NCBI RefSeq assembly: GCF_000759885.1
Contig: NZ_JNAH01000008.1
Coordinates: 186,001 to 250,000 of the forward strand
Source of the DNA: Prochlorococcus marinus str. GP2
GTDB taxonomy: Bacteria; Cyanobacteriota; Cyanobacteriia; PCC-6307; Cyanobiaceae
Direction of reading: 5' to 3'
Length of the DNA: 64,000 nucleotides
The position numbers and the translations under genes are program-made. Shown piece after piece: positions 49,673 to 61,052 of this stretch (its first letter is position 1; each line of letters starts with the position of its first letter). The notes under the pieces are model-generated. The model did not search any database. It was not told the origin of the DNA and saw only the letters and a list, made by a program, of their open reading frames with translations.

Positions 49673-50329
49673 TTAATTTTCTTTTGTATCAGGAAAACTT
49701 TCTTTCAAAGCTGTTCTTGCAGCAAGTTGTTTTCTTGTATGATCAAGCATTTCATATTCTCTTTGCAAACGAGTATAAGTATTTCTTTCCTCTAGAAGTC
49801 TTTGCTGTTCTTCTGCAACAGGACCCCCCAAATGGGCTCCTATCCAAAAAGATAATTCCATAGGATTATTAGGTAATTTATCGGGTAGTTTCTTTTTGGT
49901 ATTAGTTAATTTACTAGTGAGGTTAATAACATCACTAAGTGCTTCAGTCACCGAATCTTTTAGAGAATCTAAATTATGAAGATTATCAACATTATCATCA
50001 CTAATCCAACTAACCATAGCGGAACAAAAAGGGGTTGAACGAGTGATTTCTAAAATTTGAAATCTTTGTTGTCCCAGGGTGATAATATTACTTCTTCCAT
50101 CATCTGCAGTTTGATGTTTAATTATTTGAGCGCAACATCCAATATTTGCCATACTTTTAGTGTTTGGATCCCACTTGACGATTCCAAACATAGAGTCTGA
50201 TTCTAGGACAGATTGAAGCATAATTCTGTATCTAGATTCAAAAATATGTAAAGGCAATACCTCTTGAGGGAAAAGGACTACCTCTGGCAAAGGAAATATA
50301 GGTAATTCCCTTACAGAGAGTTCTCCCAT
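49673..50329 (-). CDS. LON substrate-binding-domain protein
   Basis: The 218-residue protein consists of a LON N-terminal (PUA-like) domain: ELPIFPLPEVVLFPQEVLPLHI (split as ELPIFPLPEVVLFP and QEVLPLHIFESRYR), then IKHQTADDGRSNIITLGQQR and a helical C-terminus. There is no ATPase or protease domain, so it is a stand-alone substrate-binding type; its partner protease or ligand is unknown. It is leftward, 51 bases after rpsJ, and abuts the methyltransferase gene. Confidence 0.88.
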   Translation of the reverse strand: MGELSVRELPIFPLPEVVLFPQEVLPLHIFESRYRIMLQSVLESDSMFGIVKWDPNTKSMANIGCCAQIIKHQTADDGRSNIITLGQQRFQILEITRSTPFCSAMVSWISDDNVDNLHNLDSLKDSVTEALSDVINLTSKLTNTKKKLPDKLPNNPMELSFWIGAHLGGPVAEEQQRLLEERNTYTRLQREYEMLDHTRKQLAARTALKESFPDTKEN

Positions 50330-50380
50330 TTAAATAACATTTATTTTTATTTTAATCAATTTAAGTAGTTTTTGGGTATT

Positions 50381-50701
50381 TCAGAGTTTCACTTCTATAT
50401 CTACACCACTAGGAAGATCCAACTTCATCAAAGCGTCAATAGTTTTTGCTGAAGGACTATAGATATCGATTATTCTTCGATGAGTTCTTGTTTCAAAATG
50501 CTCTCTTGAATCTTTGTCAACATGAGGTGATCTTAAGACACAGTAAATTTTTCTTTTTGTTGGTAGAGGTATTGGACCTATTGCTGAAGCAGAAGTAGTA
50601 TCAGCAGTTTGAATTATTTTATCGCAAGATAAATCGAGCATTCTTCTATCAAATGCTTTTAGTCTTATCCTTATCTTTTGTTGTGCAATAGATGCAGTCA
50701 T
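50381..50701 (-). CDS. rpsJ: 30S ribosomal protein S10
   Basis: From ATG 50701 the product is 106 residues with the S10 motifs [37 protein letters not shown] and [17 protein letters not shown]. An upstream in-frame ATG at 50731 adds ten residues not usual for S10. S10 is part of the 30S head and pairs with NusB in antitermination. It ends the str operon after tuf. Confidence 0.96.
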   Translation of the reverse strand: MTASIAQQKIRIRLKAFDRRMLDLSCDKIIQTADTTSASAIGPIPLPTKRKIYCVLRSPHVDKDSREHFETRTHRRIIDIYSPSAKTIDALMKLDLPSGVDIEVKL

Positions 50702-50802
50702 AATTTCAGATTGATTATTAGTGAGGGTCATTGATTAAAAATGACCCTAATCCACTAATCTATATTAAGTGATTGAGGTTAAATTCTTAAAATTCAAATT
50801 TA

Positions 50803-52002
50803 TTATTTGAGAATTTTAGAAACAACTCCAGCACCAATAGTACGTCCACCTTCACGAATAGCGAATCGCATACCTTGTTCAATAGCTACTGGACAAATTA
50901 ATTCTCCAGTCATCTTAATTCTGTCTCCTGGCATAACCATTTCAACATTAGAGCCATCATCAGAGGTAAATGCAGTTATTTGACCGGTCACATCAGTTGT
51001 TCTGATGTAGAACTGAGGTCTATATCCTGCGAAGAAAGGAGTATGTCTTCCGCCCTCTTCTTTTTTGAGAACATAAACTTCTCCTTCAAACTGAGTATGA
51101 GGCGTTATAGATCCTTTCTTCACAAGAACCATTCCTCTCTCAATATCTTCTTTCTGGACACCACGTAAAAGTAAACCAACATTATCGCCAGCCATACCTT
51201 CATCAAGAAGTTTTCGGAACATTTCTACTCCTGTAACAGTCGTTACTCTTGTGTCTCTTATTCCAACTATTTCAACTTCTTCTCCAACCTTAACTTTACC
51301 TCTCTCAATTCTTCCAGTAGCAACAGTTCCTCTACCAGTAATTGAGAAAACGTCTTCAACTGCCATCAAGAATGGTTTATCAACTTCTCTTTCTGGTTCG
51401 GGTATGCTAGCATCAACTGCTTTCATTAATTCTTCAATCTTTGATTCCCAAGTAGAATCACCCTCCAGAGCTTTTAAACCTGAAACTTGAACTATAGGAA
51501 TATCATCTCCAGGGAAGTCATAACTATCTAGCAGTTCTCTAATTTCCATTTCGACAAGTTCAATAATTTCCTCATCATCGACCATATCGCACTTATTGAG
51601 AGCAACTACAAGAGCAGGAACTCCAACCTGTTTAGCTAAAAGAATATGCTCTTTTGTTTGAGCCATAGGACCGTCTGTCGCTGCGCAAACTAGAATAGCT
51701 CCATCCATCTGGGCGGCCCCTGTGATCATATTTTTCACATAATCAGCATGTCCTGGGCAATCGACATGAGCATAATGTCTGCCTTCAGTTTCATATTCGA
51801 CATGCGCCGTATTAATGGTAATGCCACGCTCCCTTTCTTCAGGAGCACCATCAATGTCTCCATAGTCTTGAGCTTGAGCTTGACCTTTTTTAGCTAATAC
51901 ATTTGTAATAGCAGCAGTTAGTGTTGTTTTTCCATGGTCAACATGGCCAATAGTACCTATGTTGACATGTGGTTTGTTCCTTTCGAACTTCTCGCGAGCC
52001 AT
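50803..52002 (-). CDS. tuf: Translation elongation factor EF-Tu
   Basis: EF-Tu brings aminoacyl-tRNA to the ribosome with GTP. The 399-residue protein has P-loop GHVDHGKT at residues 19-26, the effector loop [21 protein letters not shown] and NKCDMVDD, followed by two beta-barrel domains. Codon use is relatively conserved, as expected of a highly expressed gene. It lies 45 bases after fusA and 101 before rpsJ. Confidence 0.98.
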   Translation of the reverse strand: MAREKFERNKPHVNIGTIGHVDHGKTTLTAAITNVLAKKGQAQAQDYGDIDGAPEERERGITINTAHVEYETEGRHYAHVDCPGHADYVKNMITGAAQMDGAILVCAATDGPMAQTKEHILLAKQVGVPALVVALNKCDMVDDEEIIELVEMEIRELLDSYDFPGDDIPIVQVSGLKALEGDSTWESKIEELMKAVDASIPEPEREVDKPFLMAVEDVFSITGRGTVATGRIERGKVKVGEEVEIVGIRDTRVTTVTGVEMFRKLLDEGMAGDNVGLLLRGVQKEDIERGMVLVKKGSITPHTQFEGEVYVLKKEEGGRHTPFFAGYRPQFYIRTTDVTGQITAFTSDDGSNVEMVMPGDRIKMTGELICPVAIEQGMRFAIREGGRTIGAGVVSKILK

Positions 52003-52047
52003 TTTGAATTAAAGAATCGAGGGTTTAAGAGTGTTTTAGTTTAGAGA

Positions 52048-54123
52048 TCAGGAGTTGCCCTGATTCTTGGAAATGATAGCTTCAGCAACATTACGAGGAA
52101 CTTCCTCATAATTTGCGAACTCCATTGAAAATATACCCCGACCTTGAGTCATTGATCGGAGTTGAGTGGCATAACCGAACATTTCGGCTAAGGGCACTTT
52201 GGCCTGTACCTTAGACAATCCATCATCAACAGATTGTCCTTCTACTTGACCTCTTCTAGAAGAGAGATCACCAATTACAGATCCAAGAAAGTCTTCAGGA
52301 CTTTCGACCTCAACTTTCATCATAGGCTCTAAAAGGACAGGATTGCATTTTTTAACCCCGTCTTTAAAAGCCATCGAACCTGCAATTTTGAAGGCCATTT
52401 CAGATGAGTCTACATCGTGGAACGAACCATCGACTAGTGTTACTTTTACATCAATGAGTGGATAACCGGCAAGAACGCCCGATTCACAGGTTTCTTTCAT
52501 TCCGTTGGATGCAGGACCAATGTACTCTTTCGGTACAGCTCCTCCAACAATTTTGTTAACAAATTCGAAACCTTTACCAACTTCAGCAGGTTCCATTTCA
52601 ATGATTACATGACCATATTGACCTTTTCCTCCAGTCTGTCTTGCATATTTACCTTCACCTTTAGAACTAGACCTAATAGTTTCTCTATATGAAACCTGTG
52701 GAGCTCCTATATTTGCTTCAACTTTAAATTCCCTTAACATTCTGTCAACAAGGATTTCCAAGTGTAATTCACCCATACCTGCAATAACTGTTTGGTTTGT
52801 CTCAGAATCTGTACTTACTCTAAAAGTTGGATCCTCTTCAGACAAAGCAGTTAAAGCTTTTGATAATTTTTCCATATCGCCTTTAGTTTTTGGCTCAACA
52901 GCCACCGAGATCACTGGTTCAGGGATAAACAATGTCTCCAAAACTATTGGATCTTCTGTGTTACATAGAGTGTCACCAGTTGTTGTATTCTTAAGACCTA
53001 ATACAGCTCCTAAATCCCCAGCCCTCAATTCATCAACCTCCTCTCTTTCGTCAGCCTTAAGAATCACTAATCTAGAAATTCTCTCTTTAGCATCCTTAGT
53101 AGAATTCATAACATAGCTTCCCTTTGAAAGAACTCCTGAATACATTCTTACAAAAGTTAGTTTGCCATAGGGATCTGACATCACTTTGAATGCTAGAGCA
53201 CTAAAAGGAGCATTATCGTCTGAAGGTCTAATATCTTCTTTACCACTTGGCAAAACACCTTGTATTGGTTTTACATCAACTGGAGCAGGCAAATAATCAA
53301 CTACAGCGTCTAATACAAGTTGAACACCTTTATTCTTAAATGCTGAACCGCATAGTACTGGAACCAATCCATGTTTTAAAACCCCTTCTCTAATACCTTT
53401 TTTCAGTTGTTCTTCAGATAATTCTCCGGTTTCAAGAAATATTTCTATTAACTCTTCATCATTTTCTGCAACACTTTCCATTAACTTATTTCTCCACTCA
53501 GCAGCTTCCTCCTCCATGTCAGATGGAATTTGTGCTTCTTCAATATCAGTACCTAAATCGTTTTTGTAAAGATATGCTTTGTTGGCTACTAAATCAATAA
53601 TGCCTGTGAGATCACCTTCAGCACCGATTGGTAACTGGATCGGAAGTGCATTTGCCTTTAGGCGATCTTTAATTTGCTTATTAACCTTTAAAAAATCTGC
53701 ACCAGTTCTGTCCATTTTATTGACAAAAACCATTCTTGGAACTGAGTATCTATCTGCTTGACGCCAAACCGTTTCGGATTGAGGCTGAACTCCGCCAACT
53801 GCGCAAAATACAGCTATGACTCCATCCAAGACACGCATTGATCTTTCAACTTCGATAGTAAAGTCAACGTGTCCAGGAGTATCAATAATATTAATCCTAT
53901 GATCTTGCCAACTAGTAGATATTGCAGCAGCAGTAATAGTTATTCCTCTTTCTCTTTCTTGAGCCATCCAATCTGTTACAGCAGCACCATCATGAACCTC
54001 TCCTATTTTATGAACTACACCTGAATAAAACAAAATCCTTTCAGTTGTTGTTGTCTTACCTGCATCAATATGAGCGGCTATACCTATATTCCTTACTCGT
54101 TCTAGGGGAAAGTCGCGTGCCAA
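52048..54123 (-). CDS. fusA: Translation elongation factor EF-G
   Basis: EF-G drives ribosome translocation. The 691-residue protein has [14 protein letters not shown] at the N-terminus, [29 protein letters not shown] (P-loop and switch II motifs), [10 protein letters not shown], and domains II-V. The start codon is TTG at 54123 ([10 protein letters not shown]), with GGAG eight bases upstream as a strong ribosome-binding site. A minus-strand TATACT in the 96-base gap above it could give an extra promoter. Confidence 0.98.
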   Translation of the reverse strand: MARDFPLERVRNIGIAAHIDAGKTTTTERILFYSGVVHKIGEVHDGAAVTDWMAQERERGITITAAAISTSWQDHRINIIDTPGHVDFTIEVERSMRVLDGVIAVFCAVGGVQPQSETVWRQADRYSVPRMVFVNKMDRTGADFLKVNKQIKDRLKANALPIQLPIGAEGDLTGIIDLVANKAYLYKNDLGTDIEEAQIPSDMEEEAAEWRNKLMESVAENDEELIEIFLETGELSEEQLKKGIREGVLKHGLVPVLCGSAFKNKGVQLVLDAVVDYLPAPVDVKPIQGVLPSGKEDIRPSDDNAPFSALAFKVMSDPYGKLTFVRMYSGVLSKGSYVMNSTKDAKERISRLVILKADEREEVDELRAGDLGAVLGLKNTTTGDTLCNTEDPIVLETLFIPEPVISVAVEPKTKGDMEKLSKALTALSEEDPTFRVSTDSETNQTVIAGMGELHLEILVDRMLREFKVEANIGAPQVSYRETIRSSSKGEGKYARQTGGKGQYGHVIIEMEPAEVGKGFEFVNKIVGGAVPKEYIGPASNGMKETCESGVLAGYPLIDVKVTLVDGSFHDVDSSEMAFKIAGSMAFKDGVKKCNPVLLEPMMKVEVESPEDFLGSVIGDLSSRRGQVEGQSVDDGLSKVQAKVPLAEMFGYATQLRSMTQGRGIFSMEFANYEEVPRNVAEAIISKNQGNS

Positions 54124-54219
54124 TTTTAAAGCTCCAAATAAAATAATTTTTGATAAGTATAGTTCACCTTAAAAGCAAACTTTAATAATAATAAACTACT
54201 TAAGTACCTTTTGATGAAA

Positions 54220-54690
54220 TTAATATCTGTAATGTGCAAAAGCTTTATTAGCTTCTGCCATTTTATGAGTATCTTCTCTTTTTTTTACGGCACTGCCTGT
54301 TTCATTTGCTGCATCCATCAACTCGCCAGCAAGTTTTTGGGACATGCTTTTTCCATTTCTTGCACGTGAAAATGTAACAAGCCATCTTAATGCCATAGCT
54401 GTACCCCTCTCTTGACGAACTTCCATAGGAACTTGATATGTTGCACCACCAACTCTTCTTGCTCGAACTTCGACAAGAGGAGTAGCATTTTTTACAGCTT
54501 TTTCAAATAATTCCACTGCATTCCCACCTGTTCTTTCGCTTATCAAAGAAAACGCATCAGACAATATTCTTTGAGCTGTAGATTTTTTACCATGTTTCAT
54601 CAATCTAGAAATCATCATTGAAGCAAGACGACTATTAAATTGAGGATCAGGAAGAACTGGTCTTTTTACTGCTGCATTACGACGTGACAT
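54220..54690 (-). CDS. rpsG: 30S ribosomal protein S7
   Basis: The 156-residue protein has the S7 sequence [40 protein letters not shown]-like helices and [15 protein letters not shown]. It nucleates the 30S head on 16S rRNA. It follows rpsL by 26 bases. ATG start at 54690. Confidence 0.97.
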   Translation of the reverse strand: MSRRNAAVKRPVLPDPQFNSRLASMMISRLMKHGKKSTAQRILSDAFSLISERTGGNAVELFEKAVKNATPLVEVRARRVGGATYQVPMEVRQERGTAMALRWLVTFSRARNGKSMSQKLAGELMDAANETGSAVKKREDTHKMAEANKAFAHYRY

Positions 54691-54716
54691 GTTTTAAAAA
54701 AAATGATGTTTACAAA

Positions 54717-55091
54717 TTAATCTTTTGGAGCTTTTGCTCCATACTTAGATCTGGATTGACGTCTATCTTTGACTCCAGCCGTATCTAAAGTTCCTCTTAT
54801 TATATGATATCTAACTCCAGGCAAATCCTTGACTCTTCCACCCCTAAGTAATACTACAGAATGTTCTTGCAAATTATGTCCAATACCAGGAATATAAGCT
54901 GTTACTTCGAAACCAGAAGTTAATCTAACTCTAGCAACTTTTCTCAAAGCTGAATTAGGCTTCTTTGGAGTTGATGTATAGACTCTTGTACATACACCTC
55001 TTCTCTCAGGGCAAGACTTTAATGCAGGAGATTTTGTTTTCTTTGTCAGACGTTTTCTTTCTGAACCTACTAATTGCGAGATGGTGGGCAT
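54717..55091 (-). CDS. rpsL: 30S ribosomal protein S12
   Basis: The 124-residue protein has [32 protein letters not shown] and [13 protein letters not shown], all characteristic of S12, which shapes the decoding centre. It is the first gene of the leftward str operon (rpsL-rpsG-fusA-tuf-rpsJ). The 195-base gap upstream is shared with divergent gltB and contains a 10-base palindrome CTCTTAAGAG at 55133-55142 near a minus-strand TATGAT. Confidence 0.97.
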   Translation of the reverse strand: MPTISQLVGSERKRLTKKTKSPALKSCPERRGVCTRVYTSTPKKPNSALRKVARVRLTSGFEVTAYIPGIGHNLQEHSVVLLRGGRVKDLPGVRYHIIRGTLDTAGVKDRRQSRSKYGAKAPKD

Positions 55092-55243
55092 CTATTAAAT
55101 TTAGATAAAAATAAACATTAAACTATCATAACCTCTTAAGAGCACCAACTAAAAGTTTTTAATTATATTTTTTTTAAAATTTGTCAAATTAAAATTCTTT
55201 GGTAAATATTCATTATCTTTAGATTTATTTTCATATTTATTTT

Positions 55244-55249
55244 TATAAT
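55244..55249 (+). promoter_or_regulatory. Consensus -10 element of gltB
   Basis: TATAAT lies 37 bases before the gltB ATG. There is no good -35; the sequence about 30-40 bases farther upstream contains GTA-N9-TAT, one base off the NtcA box spacing, so NtcA control is only a possibility. Confidence 0.42.
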
Positions 55250-55286
55250 GGAAATACATAAATAACTAAATAGAATTAAATAATCT

Positions 55287-58200
55287 ATGGGAGAGAGTAT
55301 CAAAAGAATCGTTGGCCCATATCAAGATAGTTATTCCCCAAATGGAATAATTGGGGAAAAAGATGCGTGTGGAGTTGGTTTTATAGCAAATATTAAAGGG
55401 ATTGAAAGCAATTGGATCCTAAAACAGTCTCTTAAAGGCCTTAACTGCATGGAACATAGAGGAGGTTGTGGTGGAGATAGTGATTCAGGAGATGGAGCAG
55501 GGATTTTATGTTCAATTCCTTGGGGATATCTAGAAGAGGAAAGTAATCTAAAAAATAATCCAGAATTTAATAGAGGTTTAGGCATGGTTTTTATGCCTAA
55601 CAAAAAAGAAAAAATTGAAGTATGTAAATCAATATGTGATCAAGAAGCAGAAAAATTAAAAGTCAAGAAAACATCCTGGAGAAAAGTACCAGTTAATAAT
55701 GAAATCTTGGGTCCTTTAGCTAAAGCAAATGCTCCATTCATCTGTCAGTGGATTCTTTATATAGAAAAGAAAGATCATCATGATGTTGAAAGGCTTTTAT
55801 TTCAATTAAGGAAAAGAATTGAGAAAAAAATAAGAGAAACCTTCAAAAACGATGTTGGGGATTGTGAATTTTATTTTGCCTCACTAAGTTCTCAAACAGT
55901 TGTTTATAAAGGTATGGTTCGCTCTGAAATATTATCCGAGTTTTATCAAGATCTAAAAGAAGAGAGTTTTAAAGTTTCATTTTCTGTTTATCATCGTAGA
56001 TTTAGTACTAATACACTTCCAAAATGGCCGCTAGCTCAACCCATGAGATTTCTGGGTCATAATGGCGAAATAAATACTCTCTTAGGTAATATCAACTGGG
56101 CTAAAGCTTCAGAAACACATATAGATAATTTTTGGGGGGAGTTATCTAATGAAATCAAGCCCATTGTAGATGTAAACAAAAGTGATTCATCAAATCTTGA
56201 TGCAACTCTTGAAATCAATATTCGTTCAGGTCAGCCCATTACTGACTCATTATTAAAACTTGTCCCTGAAGCATTTAGAGATCAACCAGAACTTGAGCAG
56301 AGAGAAGATATAAAAGCTTTTTATGAATATTCTGCAAGCCTACAAGAAGCTTGGGATGGTCCAGCTCTCCTTGTATTTGCTGATGGAAATTTTGTCGGAG
56401 CCACCCTTGATAGAAATGGCCTAAGACCAGCAAGATATTCAATCACAAATGATGGTTTTGTAATAATGGGTTCTGAAACAGGAGTAGTAGATCTTGAAGA
56501 AGAAAGAATAATAGAAAAAGGTCGATTAGGACCGGGACAAATGTTGGCAGTTGATTTTCACCAGAATAGAATCCTAAGAAATTGGGAAGTAAAATCTGAA
56601 GCTGCTCAAAGGCATGATTATAAAAATCTTCTTAGTGATAGAACTATAAAAATTGAAAATAATGAATGGATTAAAGACTGCAAACTAAAAGACCTTGAGT
56701 TGTTGCAACAACAAACTGCATACGGGTTTTCAGCGGAAGATAATGACCTAATCTTAGATTCAATGGCTTCATTAGCTAAGGAGCCTACTTATTGCATGGG
56801 CGACGACATTCCATTAGCAGTTCTTTCATCTAAGCCACATATTTTATACGACTACTTTAAGCAAAGATTTGCGCAAGTTACTAATCCTCCTATTGACCCT
56901 CTCAGAGAAAAACTTGTAATGAGCTTAGAGATGCATCTAGGTGAAAGATGTACACCATTTGAAATTAAAGATGCTAAACCTTTTGTTCATTTACAAAGTC
57001 CGATTCTTAATGAGGAAGAACTCATTTCCATCAAAAAATCAAAAATTAAATCTCAGACAATTTCAAGTTTGTTTGATTTAGAGGAAGGTATTCAAGGCTT
57101 AGAGAACCAATTAAAAGCAATCTGTAAACAAAGTGAGCTGTCTATAAAAGAAGGTTGCTCTTTAATTATCATTTCTGATAAGGGAATTAATCCTAAAAAG
57201 ACTTTTATACCGCCTTTACTTGCTGTTGGAGCAATTCATCATTATCTTCTAAAAAAAGAAATCAGGCTAAAAGCATCTCTCATAATTGAGACCGGTCAAT
57301 GTTGGAGCACGCATCACTTAGCTTGTTTAATTGGATATGGAGCAAGTGCAGTTTGCCCTTGGTTGACCTTCGAAGCAGGTAGACACTGGTTAAAACACCC
57401 AAAAACACAAAAACTCATTGATAGCAAAAAAATAAATCCATTATCAATAGTTGATGTTCAAGAAAATATTAAAAAAGCTCTAGAAGACGGTCTAAGAAAA
57501 ATTCTCTCAAAAATAGGCATCTCACTTTTATCTAGTTACCATGGTGCACAAATTTTTGAAGCTGTAGGCCTTGGATCTGACTTAATAAAAATTGCTTTTG
57601 ATGGTACAACAAGTCGTATAGCCGGCATAACATTAAAAGAATTAACTAATGAAACACTCTCAATACATACAAAAGCCTATCCAGAAATCGATTTAAAGAA
57701 ATTAGAATTTTTAGGATTTGTACAATTTAGAAATAATGGAGAATATCATTCCAATAACCCAGAGATGTCCAAAGTTTTACATTCAGCGGTAAAACGAGGG
57801 CCAGGATCCGATCATTTTGAAACTTACAAAAAACTTATTAGTAATAGACCGACAACATCTCTTAGAGATTTACTAACAATTAATTCAAAAAGAAAAAGTA
57901 TTCCATTAGAGGAAGTTGAAAGTGTTGATTCAATTTGCAAAAGGTTCTGTACTGGAGGAATGAGTTTAGGTGCTTTATCCAGAGAAGCGCATGAAGTTTT
58001 AGCAGTTGCAATGAATAGAATTGGTGGAAAAAGTAATAGTGGAGAAGGGGGAGAAGATCCAGCTCGTTTTAATGTTTTAAATGATATCGATGAAAATACT
58101 CAGTCAGCGACATTGCCATTTATTAAAGGCTTAGAAAATGGAGACACCGCATGCTCAGCTATTAAACAAATAGCATCAGGAAGATTTGGAGTTACACCTG

Positions 58201-59858
58201 AATATCTAAGAAGTGGTAAACAACTCGAAATTAAAATGGCTCAAGGTGCAAAACCCGGAGAGGGGGGACAATTGCCTGGTCCAAAAGTTGATTCTTACAT
58301 CGCAAAACTAAGAAATAGTAAACCTGGAGTAGCTTTAATATCTCCTCCCCCGCATCATGATATTTATTCAATCGAAGATTTAGCTCAACTTATCCACGAC
58401 TTACACCAAGTTCATCCAAAAGCGAAAGTAAGCGTTAAACTTGTTTCTGAAATTGGTATAGGCACTATTGCTGCTGGAGTAAGCAAAGCTAATGCAGATG
58501 TAATTCAAATATCTGGCCATGACGGAGGTACAGGTGCCTCACCCCTGAGTTCTATTAAACATGCAGGTTTACCATGGGAATTAGGTGTTGCTGAGGTTCA
58601 TAAATCTCTCCTAGAGAATAACTTACGCGAAAGAGTAATTTTGAGAACTGATGGAGGTCTTAAAACTGGCTGGGACGTAGTTATTGCTGCTTTACTAGGT
58701 GCTGAAGAATATGGTTTTGGATCTGTAGCGATGATTGCTGAAGGATGCATAATGGCTCGGGTTTGCCATACAAACAAGTGTCCTGTTGGAGTTGCCACTC
58801 AAAAAGAAGAATTAAGAAAAAGATTTAAAGGTATTCCAGAAAATGTTGTCAATTTTTTCTTGTTTATTGCTGAAGAAGTAAGACAGATAATGAGTAGTAT
58901 CGGTGTTTCTAATATGGAAGAACTTATTGGTAATCAAGAATTTCTTTCTGCAAGAAATATCGATCTTCCAAAAACTTCTAATATTGATCTTTCTTCTTTA
59001 GTAAATAAACACTCATCCCCTGATAGATCATGGTTAAAACATTCAAAAACTGCCCATAGTAATGGTTCTGTATTAGAAGACGAATTTTTATCTGATACTG
59101 AATTTATAGATTCAATTAAAAATCACGAAATAATAAATAAAGAAATTGAGATAAAAAATACAGATAGAAGTGTTTGTGCGAAAATATCAGGCGAAATCGC
59201 AGAACTTTACGGCAACACTGGCTTCAATGGCGAACTCAACTTAAATTTCAAAGGATATGCCGGACAAAGCTTTGGTGCCTTTTTATTAAAGGGAATGAAT
59301 GTTCAATTAATCGGAGAAGCTAATGATTATGTTTGTAAAGGAATGAATGGAGGAATACTCACAATAATTCCACCAAAAATAGAAAAAACTTCCTCCGAGC
59401 AGGTTATTTTAGGAAACACCTGTCTTTATGGAGCAACGGGTGGGAAATTATTTGCATTAGGAAAATCGGGAGAAAGATTTGCAGTAAGAAATAGTGGTGC
59501 GATAGCGGTGACAGAAGGAGCAGGTGATCATTGTTGTGAATACATGACTGGTGGTAAAGTAGTTATTCTAGGTTCCACAGGAAGGAATATTGGTGCGGGC
59601 ATGACTGGTGGAATAGCTTTTATAATCGATGAGAAGAACGATTTAAGTAATAAAGTTAACAAGGAAATAGTTAGTATTCATAAAATAACTTCATCAAAAC
59701 AGGAAGATATATTATTGGAAATTATTAGAGAATATCGAGCAAAAACAAATAGCTTAAAGGCTGCCAAAATAATTGAAAATTGGTCTTATTATAAGAAAAC
59801 TTTCAAATTAATAGTTCCCCCAAGCGAAGAAGAAATGCTTGGCATAAAAAAAATGTAA
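55287..59858 (+). CDS. gltB: Ferredoxin-dependent glutamate synthase
   Basis: Fd-GOGAT transfers the glutamine amide to 2-oxoglutarate with electrons from photosynthetic ferredoxin. The 1523-residue length is usual. After a 27-residue propeptide the N-terminal nucleophile Cys28 (KDACGVGF) begins the glutaminase domain; the central and FMN domains follow (GGMSLGALSREAHE, SGEGGEDPARF, ISGHDGGTGASPLSSIKHAG), with the [3Fe-4S] cysteines in VCHTNKCPVG, and the C-terminal GXGXG-type domain. The YciI-like gene starts right after it. Confidence 0.97.
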   Translation: MGESIKRIVGPYQDSYSPNGIIGEKDACGVGFIANIKGIESNWILKQSLKGLNCMEHRGGCGGDSDSGDGAGILCSIPWGYLEEESNLKNNPEFNRGLGMVFMPNKKEKIEVCKSICDQEAEKLKVKKTSWRKVPVNNEILGPLAKANAPFICQWILYIEKKDHHDVERLLFQLRKRIEKKIRETFKNDVGDCEFYFASLSSQTVVYKGMVRSEILSEFYQDLKEESFKVSFSVYHRRFSTNTLPKWPLAQPMRFLGHNGEINTLLGNINWAKASETHIDNFWGELSNEIKPIVDVNKSDSSNLDATLEINIRSGQPITDSLLKLVPEAFRDQPELEQREDIKAFYEYSASLQEAWDGPALLVFADGNFVGATLDRNGLRPARYSITNDGFVIMGSETGVVDLEEERIIEKGRLGPGQMLAVDFHQNRILRNWEVKSEAAQRHDYKNLLSDRTIKIENNEWIKDCKLKDLELLQQQTAYGFSAEDNDLILDSMASLAKEPTYCMGDDIPLAVLSSKPHILYDYFKQRFAQVTNPPIDPLREKLVMSLEMHLGERCTPFEIKDAKPFVHLQSPILNEEELISIKKSKIKSQTISSLFDLEEGIQGLENQLKAICKQSELSIKEGCSLIIISDKGINPKKTFIPPLLAVGAIHHYLLKKEIRLKASLIIETGQCWSTHHLACLIGYGASAVCPWLTFEAGRHWLKHPKTQKLIDSKKINPLSIVDVQENIKKALEDGLRKILSKIGISLLSSYHGAQIFEAVGLGSDLIKIAFDGTTSRIAGITLKELTNETLSIHTKAYPEIDLKKLEFLGFVQFRNNGEYHSNNPEMSKVLHSAVKRGPGSDHFETYKKLISNRPTTSLRDLLTINSKRKSIPLEEVESVDSICKRFCTGGMSLGALSREAHEVLAVAMNRIGGKSNSGEGGEDPARFNVLNDIDENTQSATLPFIKGLENGDTACSAIKQIASGRFGVTPEYLRSGKQLEIKMAQGAKPGEGGQLPGPKVDSYIAKLRNSKPGVALISPPPHHDIYSIEDLAQLIHDLHQVHPKAKVSVKLVSEIGIGTIAAGVSKANADVIQISGHDGGTGASPLSSIKHAGLPWELGVAEVHKSLLENNLRERVILRTDGGLKTGWDVVIAALLGAEEYGFGSVAMIAEGCIMARVCHTNKCPVGVATQKEELRKRFKGIPENVVNFFLFIAEEVRQIMSSIGVSNMEELIGNQEFLSARNIDLPKTSNIDLSSLVNKHSSPDRSWLKHSKTAHSNGSVLEDEFLSDTEFIDSIKNHEIINKEIEIKNTDRSVCAKISGEIAELYGNTGFNGELNLNFKGYAGQSFGAFLLKGMNVQLIGEANDYVCKGMNGGILTIIPPKIEKTSSEQVILGNTCLYGATGGKLFALGKSGERFAVRNSGAIAVTEGAGDHCCEYMTGGKVVILGSTGRNIGAGMTGGIAFIIDEKNDLSNKVNKEIVSIHKITSSKQEDILLEIIREYRAKTNSLKAAKIIENWSYYKKTFKLIVPPSEEEMLGIKKM

Positions 59859-60152
59859 ATGCCTTTCTTTATAAAAACTGAAATCATAAAAAAAGAATAC
59901 TTAATTAATCATGATTTAAAACAAAAAATAATTAACGAACATATTGATTGGATAAAAAAATTAAAAAAAGAGGGAATTAATATAAAAAGTGGTTTTTTAG
60001 TTGATGAGTTAAAGCGGCCAGGGGAAGGCGGATTACTCATTCTTGAGATGAATAATTATAAAAATGCACTAAAAATCATTAAGAATGATCCAATGATTAA
60101 AAATGATCTAGTTGAATGGAAATTAAATGAATGGATAGATTCAAATAAATAA
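59859..60152 (+). CDS. YciI-like small protein
   Basis: The 97-residue protein resembles the YCII fold: PFFIKTEIIKKEYLI, EHIDWIKKLKKEG, SGFLVDELKRPGEGGLLILE and a final alternating hydrophobic segment. YciI-like domains are small dimeric ferredoxin-like folds of uncertain function; some are dehydratase- or dehalogenase-like. The start codon is at the base after the gltB stop, so the two genes are probably translated together and the protein may serve nitrogen metabolism, but that is a guess from position. Confidence 0.7.
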   Translation: MPFFIKTEIIKKEYLINHDLKQKIINEHIDWIKKLKKEGINIKSGFLVDELKRPGEGGLLILEMNNYKNALKIIKNDPMIKNDLVEWKLNEWIDSNK

Positions 60153-60158
60153 AAATGA

Positions 60159-61052
60159 CTATCTTGGATACTTTTTCATAAGTTTTTGAATTTCTTCAGC
60201 ATGGTAACTGCTACGAGTTAAAGGAGAACTAACTACTTGCATAAAGTCCAAATCTTTTTCCCCGAAAACTTTATAGTAATTAAATTTTGAAGGACTCACA
60301 AATTTTTGAACAGGTAAATGATTTGGGCCAGGAGATAAGTATTGGCCAATAGTAACAATATCAACGAAATTACTTTTTAAATCCTTAAGAAGACTTAAAA
60401 CCTCCTCATTTTTTTCCCCTAAACCAAGCATAAAACCTGACTTTGTATAAACTTTGGGAGAATATTCTCTGGTCCTTTTAAGCAACTCAAGAGTTCTCTC
60501 ATATTTACCCTGAGGCCTTACTTTTTTATATAACGAAGACACAGTCTCAATATTATGGTTTAAAACGTTTGGATTTGAATCCAGAACTTTTTCAAGCGCT
60601 TTCCAATTGCCACAAAGATCAGGTATTAAAAGCTCAATAGTAGTTTCAGGCGATTTTTTTCTTACTTGATAAACACATTCAAAAAATTGAGATGCGCCAC
60701 CATCTTCAAGATCGTCTCTATTTACTGATGTGATTACAACATGTTTAAGTTGCATTCTGTAAACAGCTTCGGCCAAACGATATGGTTCTGTTGGATCTAA
60801 TTCTCTTTTAGATCTATCAAAATCAATATCGCAATATGGACATGCCCTAGTACAACCAGGGCCCATTATAAGGAAAGTGGCAGTGCCACTTGCAAAACAT
60901 TCTCCAATATTTGGACAACTTGCCTCTTGACATACAGTATTGAGATTTAAATCATTTAACAAATTTGCAGTATTCCCAATTCTCTCAACTTGCGGAGCTT
61001 TTACTCTTAACCAATCAGGTTTTGAAATTAAACTATTGGAATTATTAGTCAA
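60159..61052 (-). CDS. lipA: Lipoyl synthase
   Basis: LipA inserts two sulfurs into octanoyl groups on lipoyl domains. The 297-residue radical-SAM protein has the auxiliary cluster cysteines in [12 protein letters not shown] and the catalytic CxxxCxxC cluster CTRACPYC, then the C-terminal RSSYHAEE motif with the Ser that binds the auxiliary cluster. Start is TTG at 61052. Lipoate is needed by the pyruvate dehydrogenase and glycine cleavage complexes. It converges with the YciI-like gene. Confidence 0.96.
   Translation of the reverse strand: MTNNSNSLISKPDWLRVKAPQVERIGNTANLLNDLNLNTVCQEASCPNIGECFASGTATFLIMGPGCTRACPYCDIDFDRSKRELDPTEPYRLAEAVYRMQLKHVVITSVNRDDLEDGGASQFFECVYQVRKKSPETTIELLIPDLCGNWKALEKVLDSNPNVLNHNIETVSSLYKKVRPQGKYERTLELLKRTREYSPKVYTKSGFMLGLGEKNEEVLSLLKDLKSNFVDIVTIGQYLSPGPNHLPVQKFVSPSKFNYYKVFGEKDLDFMQVVSSPLTRSSYHAEEIQKLMKKYPR

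Noticed and set aside
55202-55216. Possible NtcA box upstream of gltB (GTA-N9-TAT)
   Set aside because: Spacing and the last triplet do not fit GTA-N8-TAC and the distance to TATAAT is about 27 bases.
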